The translations under genes and the position numbers were made by a program. 64,000 nt of DNA, taken from positions 180,322,437 to 180,386,436 of the forward strand of contig JARYHS010009186.1 in NCBI GenBank assembly GCA_031002005.1, given 5' to 3'. The stretch's first letter is position 1; the number at the start of each line of letters is the position of its first letter. Of this stretch, positions 57,625 through 64,000 are shown piece by piece. A model generated the notes under the pieces. That model searched no databases. It had not been told where the DNA came from and worked only from the letters and a program-made list of their open reading frames with translations. The DNA is from Vandiemenella viatica. Its lineage: Eukaryota > Arthropoda > Insecta > Orthoptera > Morabidae.

Positions 57625-58600
57625 ATGATGAGTGTCGGATAGAAGCAGGTTCTTCAGTGTCTATGTTCACGCAACAATGACCGAACACAGCAAGATTGGA
57701 ATATCCTTCCAAACAAGTAACAAGGGCCAAGGTTTCAGGGTAAAAAATGATCCCTTAGCCATTCAAAAAAGATCTCAGCATTCACGTAGGCAGTTTTCTT
57801 TGACAGGACAACTTCACTTCCCAGTGGCATGTCGTCCTCCCAATTTTTTGTTTTGTTTTTTGTTTTTGTTTTTATTAATCCCCTTCATGACTACATAAGG
57901 AGGAAGAAACATCCCTTCAGCATTGCAGCATGCAAGCACTGTAATAGTTTCTCCTTTTTCTGACGAAGTAATCAGACGAACTATTTTTGACCCCTTTTCA
58001 GCTACAATAGTATTTGGAATGCTATTTAAATGAAGACCTGACTCATCCATGTTAAATATACTACCAGGTTTAGTCAGCAAATTATTTTCGTCCATTAGAG
58101 TTGAAAGTAAGTTAAAATGCTCCTTGACTTCATCACGATTCATTCGCTGGACTCTAGCCAAAGATACGCCTTCAGATTTTTGCACACTTAGATCTGGATG
58201 CCGAGATAAGAACATTTGTAACCAAAGGTAACTTCCTTAATTTCCTCTTTATTAAATTTATGTTTTAGGCCAAGTTGAAAAGCAAAACCATACGCTAAAT
58301 TTCGTACACAGTCCCTCCTTAAAGAAAACCCATGGGCCTGCATGTTTTTTTTATTTTTGTTTATGTGGTGAACCTGTCGTAAGTCATTATCTGTACCCAA
58401 ACAAGGACTAGGACCCATTGGAATTTTTGGAATCACAGCAAGTTTTTAATTTTCTCTCAAGAGTTTTCCTTGGAATATTAAAATTCCATGGAAGCTTTTC
58501 TCACAGAATAACCATCATTGTTTACTTTATTAATAGCATTTTTAAAGTCTTCCTCTCATAATCCTCTAAAAGAGCCTGCCTTTTGAATGTACTTATTAGG
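57625..58600 (-). pseudogene. pogo/Jerky-like DDE transposase pseudogene
   Basis: On the minus strand, from about 58600: a decayed N-terminal helix-turn-helix (NIPRKTLERKLK near 58465), then GLKHKFNKEE (about 58240-58270). The long open block 57814-58215 has FLSRHPDLSVQKSEGVSLAR and GSIFNMDESGLHLNS with the first catalytic aspartate (about 58037-58060). ITSSEKGETITVLACCNAEG follows. Past a frame change come LSKKTAYVNAEIF and WLRDHF. The C-terminal half, with the other catalytic residues, is missing; a Harbinger-like element starts 28 bases further on. Frameshifts and stops show it is inactive. Confidence 0.75.
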
Positions 58601-58660
58601 GATCTGTATCAAAAAAATAACGATACCGTCAAAATTTAATACATAACACGTTTATGGGAT

Positions 58661-59700
58661 GGCCATCTATCCCGATACTGATGTGGCCGTCTCTCCCGAT
58701 CGGCTGGGAGAGACGGCCACATCGTATCATCAAACATGGTGGACGCAAACTCAATCATAACCTATGTACCATGAAGCATTTAGACCTAAACAACTCTAAA
58801 ACTAAAGTTACCGTTTGTAACGATGCAATCGAAACGACGCGGTTCGAGAATAGTGTCTGCGAGAGATTATCTTTGGACAGTAAGGGCAAGATGGCAGAGA
58901 AGTATAGTTTGCGGCGGGAACGCGGGAAGCGAATGTTGAAAGTGGTCGACTGTTGAGAACGATGCTGTGAGAACGAATATTATAAAAAGTGCTTATAACT
59001 ATTCCATTAACTTGTACGGTGATTTGAAGAAGCATTCGGAGTGTCGGTGTATGAGGACAAGAACAGTGTTCCGGATAAACTATTGTGATAGTGGCACCAC
59101 ATGCTACTTGTACCTGCTCGGTTCGAATCTTGCACGCTTTGGTAAAGAAGTTCCGATAGCACGAGTCTTTGTAACTGGTGGTTACTTCGGCGACGTATTT
59201 CTTCTGCTTATTCAGACAATAAATGTGTGTCCTGAATGTAAACTTTTGTGTGATTTATGTGTTGGCAAATTCCCGCTAACTACCACTGCTAACTGTTTAC
59301 GTGATTGATTTTGTGAGTGACTATGAATTATTAGTATTAGTTGCGGTGTCCCCGCTGGCGACCTGACGGTATCAAACCTGTAATCTTACGAACATTTAAT
59401 TAAGACTGAAATTCACGTCGTGTTGTGTAGTACCACCAGGACATAATTTATCACAAATCAACCAGCTTGCTTACACGTTGTTACTCATTTCCTAAGATAT
59501 GTTTAAATCAAAATGTTGTGAGGTATATTGAAAACTAAAATCATGAAAATTACTTACTTTTAGTTGAAATAAAGAATCATACGGAACAACAACACACACT
59601 TACATTATTAACTAACTACCAACTGACCGGCAGCACTGAACATAGGATCATGAAAGAATTACAGGCGTTGGCCATCTCTCCCGTATGGCCATCTATCCCG
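58661..59700. repeat. Block bounded by GGCCRTCTMTCCCG motifs, with an 18 bp hairpin
   Basis: The 14 bp motif occurs at 58661-58674, 58685-58698 and, inverted with one change, 58705-58718. It returns at 59670-59683 and 59687-59700. The second and third copies form a perfect hairpin, GATGTGGCCGTCTCTCCC (58680-58697), an 8 base loop and its complement (58706-58723). The interior has an unrecognised, partly open plus-strand stretch. It may be ends of pogo-like elements, since the transposase remnant lies beside it. Confidence 0.55.
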
Positions 59701-60836
59701 GATTTACCCTATATGGATGGCTACTCAGTGCAGACTGTATTTTTACGTATGACATACGAAAACATTTATTGAAACATTATTCGACATCTGAGATTAGCGT
59801 ATACAAATGAAAAAGGTGCCATTTGCAAAAGAATAAGGATCGAATTTTATTTGATTCATTTTTTAAAAAATGAAACAAAAATTTTCATTTATTGAAGGAA
59901 AATTATTTTAATAGAAAATCTACTAAAAGATTCTGTACTTTGTACAGCGTATGTATACTTGTATCACAGAGACTGTGTTCAAATACTGCAATATGCTTAA
60001 AAAAAAAGTGCTGGTTATCTACCTGTAATACAGAAAACTGTAGTATGATAATAAACATAAAGCCTTCCATCGTCATTTTATGAGAAGTATTAGCACTATT
60101 TTCTAACAGCCCCAGTAATAAAGATGGAAATTCTTTCAGTACTGTACTACAAATCAACATTGGCGTTTATCTGGAGAGAATGTAGGCAGATAATATTCTC
60201 AGTGGAAACCATTAGATTATATGCCTTCCCAAATAGCTGTATACCACCACATGTGAAATGAAATCAAGCTACCATAGTAATTCCTGGCTACCTAGTGAAT
60301 CCTTGTATAGAGACGATCCATATGTAAACGAATGGAAATATTTATATCGAAGCATTTAGACTATCGTAAGCGGTTGTAGATATGAGTTTCTATTTTAGAC
60401 AATATCACTTTATGCCATATCTCACTGGAACCCAAACTTGAGTTTTCAGTCGCAAAGAACAACAACTTTATTTTAAAAAAAAATAATAAAAAGGAGCAGA
60501 TACTATATGCAGAAATCTACCTGAAATATTGCTTAGCATGAAATATTTGGGAATAAGTATAATTCTGCTGGAAATACTGCGATAACCTAAAAGAGTGAGT
60601 TTTACATAAAAATAACTTTATCCGAAGACTTACTGGCGTTGCGCGGGGTGGTAAACCATAATTATTTATTGTTGGTGAAAGCAATTCTTGTCACTTGGTA
60701 GAATAAATGTGTTGGTCATATGATCGTGTCAGTTCAGTCGAAAACATGCGACGATGAGGTAGGACTGTGTTTTAACTGTGTTGTCTATGACCGGCATCAG
60801 TTTAGAAAGTTTACTGTATAGAAGTAGCAGCATCAC
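59701..60836. other. Intergenic DNA, nothing recognised
   Basis: AT-rich with A/T homopolymers; no feature recognised. Confidence 0.4.
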
Positions 60837-61002
60837 TTTTTACGTCTCATCGACGTCTAGGTCATTAGAGGCAGGACAGGAAGCAGAAGGAACTGGAAGG
60901 AATTTTGTTATGGCCTTTTAGCCTAGAGTCATTTCGCGAAACTTCGGAAAACCGAAATCAGGATGACCGGACGGGGATTTGAACCTGCGGTAACGCTCTG
61001 GA
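60837..61002 (-). repeat. tRNA-derived SINE, partial
   Basis: Minus orientation: CGACGTCTAGGTCATTAGAG, AACTGGAAGGAATT, GTCATTTCGCGAAACTTCGG and the inverted B box GGGGATTTGAACC. Confidence 0.75.
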
Positions 61003-61206
61003 ATGTATTCAGGAGAACGTGCGTTCAAATCCACTTCCGTCAATCCAGATTTCGGTTTTCCATCGTTTCCAGAATTTGTTCCAGGCGAATGCCGGGAATG
61101 GTTCCTTCAACAATGTCAAGGAAGAATTCCTCCCTGTTCTTTGTCCCAAATCCTCTCCCATTTCTAATGACCTTGACGTAGACGAGGAATAAGCCTAAAA
61201 AAAAGT
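60990..61206 (+). repeat. tRNA-derived SINE, head-to-head with the previous copy
   Basis: B box GCGTTCAAATCC (about 61021-61032), body ATCCAGATTTCGGTTTTCC, GGCGAATGCCGGGAATGG and TTCTAATGACCTTGACGTAG, then GACGAGGAATAAGCC and an A-rich tail. Confidence 0.85.
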
Positions 61207-61710
61207 AAACTTACCATGATCATATTGTAACTACAACCGAAATACTAGGCGATTTAAAGACCATGATACGAGAAACAGAAGTAAAGTTGAGAAGTTCCAA
61301 ACAGATTTCGAAGGGATGTGGTAGACATTCATGTCAGCAGAATAAAGAACGGACTTCCGTCATCTTCAGCCTTATGTACGAATGGAAAAGAACAACATCA
61401 ACCCTCAGGAACGTGACATTACGACCTGCTGCTTGTGCTATCTGGACCATGTAACGTCAGATGAACTTTACGTGGTAAGAAAGAATTCTAAAATTTTTCA
61501 ACGTGTATTAATAATTTGTTAATATTTTTATTATCATTCTTTCAGAATTTTAAGAAAACAGTTAAAGTTTTTAATAAATACACTAAATGTCCAAACTAAT
61601 TTAGTAGTTGTTGTAATAAAATGGTTTAAAGAGAATCATTAGTAACACATTTCAAATATGCTAGACATAACTTGAAAATATTATAATTTCCACATATACA
61701 AGTCTATTAG
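61207..61710. other. Intergenic DNA, nothing recognised
   Basis: AT-rich; the open frame at 61263-61454 was not recognised. Confidence 0.4.
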
Positions 61711-61721
61711 AACATTCTGGG

Positions 61722-61937
61722 GGTTCAGTGATAAAGGCTGACTGGAGATCGAATAGTCCTTGTTTAAATCCCCGTCCCTGCAGAGATTTTAAAAGAACTT
61801 TAAACCAACATTAACCTGCGACACAGCTTGCTATGTGATCTGAAGTACACTTCAGAATTTCAGATTCCCTGTTAAACTGACGGTTCCCTAAACCCGGCAG
61901 CCCTAGAATAGGCCTCTTTGATGGGACCGGATCCTGG
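61722..61937 (+). repeat. Possible second tRNA-derived SINE family
   Basis: GGTTCAGTGATAAAGGCTG resembles an A box and GTTTAAATCCCC a B box about 45 bases later. The body does not match the common SINE of this window. Confidence 0.4.
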
Positions 61938-61939
61938 TA

Positions 61940-63039
61940 CGCTGTTCAGCCAGAACATTGTGACTACCTATCTACTATTGATATAAATCCATCCAGGCGA
62001 TAGCAGCGTCACCTGACGAGGAATGACTGCTAGTCAGACACACGCACTGTGCATGTAGCATCAGAGAGCGTGCTATCTGTGTTTAGAATGGGGAAGGCGT
62101 GCGATCCCTCTGAGCTTGACCGAGAGCAGATTGTGCTGGCCAGGGGCTCGGCACGAGCATTTCGGAAACTGCACGACTTGTCGGCTGTTCGAGGAGTGCT
62201 GTGGTGAGTGTCTTCAACATGTGGAGAAACCAAAGTGAAACCACGTCCAAACGCCGAGGGGTTGGGCGGCCACCCCTCACAACAGATGTCCGACGTCGTA
62301 GGCTGGGCAGACTGGTAAAACAGGACAGGCGCGAGCTGGGGCGGAGCTAACATCAGACTTTAATGCCAATGTTAACACCACGACAATTGAAACTACGACT
62401 GAAATTGGCACGTGACCATCGTCACTGGACGTTGGCGCAGTGGCAGAGCGTTGCATGGTTTGATGAAACCCGATACCTTCCTCATCATGCCAATGGTACG
62501 GTGGGAATCCGTCATTTTCCAGGGGAACAGTTTCTTGACACCTGTACTGCGGGACGGAAACAAGCTGCCGGCGGCTCAGTTATGCTCTGGGAAACATTCA
62601 CGTGGGCGTTCATGGGTCCAGTGGCGCTCGTGCAAGACACCATGACGGCCAATAAGTATCGTACACTGGTTGCAGACCACGTACGCCTTTTCATGACGAC
62701 CATGTTTCCCAACGGTAGTGGCATTTTTCAACAAGATAATGCGCCATGTCACAAGGCCAGGAGTGTGATGAAGTGGTTCGAGGCACACAGTGACGAGTTG
62801 CAATTAATGTGCTGGCCTTACAACTCGCATGATCGAACACATCTGTGATGTGATTGGAAGAGGCATCAGAGATCATCGCCTCCCTGCTCGGAATTTACGG
62901 GAATTAAATGATTTATGTGGTGCCAACTCCCTACACCGACCTACCAAGGCCTCATTGCTTCCATGCCAAGACGCGTCGCCGCTGTAATCCGTGGCACCGG
63001 CTATTAGGTAGGTGGTCATAACGTTCTGGCAGATCAGTG
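61940..63039 (+). mobile_element. Tc1-like element, 1.1 kb, complete ends
   Basis: The left end CGCTGTTCAGCCAGAACATT and the inverted right end CACTGATCTGCCAGAACGTT, each continuing into GTGACTACCTA or ATGACCACCTA, are imperfect terminal inverted repeats. TA flanks both sides (61938-61939, 63040-63041). Full length for the family, but the transposase is broken. Confidence 0.88.
62088..62987 (+). pseudogene. Tc1-like transposase pseudogene
   Basis: Starts MGKACDPSELDREQIVLARG (62088) and breaks within the helix-turn-helix region. A second frame gives VGRPPLTTDVRRR. The long frame 62363-62848 covers the catalytic domain: first aspartate in WFDETR (about 62457-62474), second in QQDNAPCH (62729-62752). 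Just after WPYNS a small deletion removes the usual PDLNP and shifts frame. In the new frame IEHICDVIGRGIRDHRLPAR carries the third catalytic acid (E). All three catalytic residues are thus present, but separated by lesions. Confidence 0.85.
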
Positions 63040-63041
63040 TA

Positions 63042-64000
63042 GGAGCCACAGATCACATTTAATCTAAAACTTCTTTCTTATCGAACAAATACCACACTAC
63101 ATTGCAGATAAAAAAATCCACTGTTGGACTCTATTAATATAGTTTGTACTGCGTAAATGCAGTTATTTGTTTCTTTAGTTTCATGGAATACAGTAAGTTA
63201 GAATACTCTTCAAATTTAAATTAAACTATCACGTCAACGATTAACACTCCAGTAAATTGTGATATTTACTTTAAGGTTATGGTTAAAAAATACTATTTTA
63301 CAAATCCCAAACAAAGAATGTGGTCGGTACCGCACTATAATTTGATCGCATTTGTGTAGAGTAGTTCCTTTTTGTATTACAATGCCTAGTTTCCTACTAG
63401 TTTTACGAACATTTGATTAGTTAATTTCTTGCGTAGTACAGCATTACATTAAAGTATGAAGAAATCGAAATTCAGTACATTCCGATAGCTTCAGGAAATA
63501 CGGAGATAAGAAAGTTGCTAAAAGTAATGAAACATATAACATAATATTAAGATTTTTCCTTCTCCTGCATATTAATTGTTACTCTAAAGAAATGGTAAAC
63601 ACACAACTACGCCCGCGTCAGAAAAACAATGGACAAATGCTATTTAACCGATAATCGTAAAAAGACAATGACGGACGAATACATGGCCTCTGATTCCGTT
63701 TGAGGTAAACTGGTAGAAGCAGAGCTACATCTTAGTTTTCGTGACACTAGTAGTAGAGCAGAAGCTACTTGGTTAAATCACACGGCCTTTTTGCACCAAA
63801 GATTTTTCGATTTTGTTTCAATTATTGCACAGCAAACTTAGCAGAAATGGACAGTCGTTTCAGACGCATCTTCGAACTCAACCCTTATGTTTAATCAAGA
63901 ATTGAAACACGTACGTTAAGATCACATTAGGTTGCTCCACAAACTATGGGACCACCCACTTGATCATCGTTCTCGTCTTCATATCTTCCGCACTATTAAA
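63042..64000. other. Intergenic DNA, nothing recognised
   Basis: AT-rich to the end of the window; no feature recognised. Confidence 0.45.

Noticed and set aside
58967..59308. 113-codon plus-strand open frame
   Set aside because: Cysteine-rich but no known domain; lies inside a repeat block with transposon-like end motifs and shows no gene signals.

Overview
The window looks like nuclear DNA of a large-genome insect. The evidence is very low gene density, AT-rich intergenic DNA full of decayed transposons, abundant copies of one tRNA-derived SINE family, mariner and Tc1-like elements, and one complete insect-type chemosensory protein (CSP/OS-D) gene. The CSP sequence and the repeat mix fit a polyneopteran, most likely an orthopteran such as a grasshopper, but the species cannot be fixed from the sequence.

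Layout. 1-2.8 kb: 3' part of an RTE-like non-LTR retrotransposon with only three reading-frame lesions. 4.9-6.7 kb: a tandem satellite of ~168 bp monomers, locally arranged as a ~336 bp dimer. 7-17 kb: old repeats, two coding-like C-terminal segments on the minus strand (10.3 and 16.4 kb), a duplicated 210 bp segment and a C-tract block. 18.2-19.4 kb: a broken mariner. 21.0 and 30.7 kb: two related foldback elements, almost perfect palindromes with a one-sided tail and 13 bp target-site duplications, carrying hammerhead-like sequence at the dyad centre. 25.2 kb: a hammerhead ribozyme motif with an intact core. 26-41 kb: SINEs, an LTR-element leader with primer-binding site, and a (TA)22 microsatellite. 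41.1 kb: a 560 bp deletion derivative with ~115 bp terminal inverted repeats. 44-46.6 kb: LINE fragments. 49.3-50.9 kb: a Tc1-like element split by a hAT-type MITE. 53.6-55.4 kb: the CSP gene (two exons, canonical intron, CRE + TATA promoter, polyA signal). 56.7-58.6 kb: a PIF/Harbinger-like element abutting a pogo/Jerky-like transposase pseudogene. 61.9-63.0 kb: a second Tc1-like element with complete ends and a broken transposase.

The CSP gene is the only gene that can be named as functional. It would make a small secreted soluble carrier protein. Its intron holds two SINEs in head-to-head orientation, which could pair in the pre-mRNA. Everything else is mobile or decayed DNA, unidentified coding-like segments, or sequence with no recognisable content.
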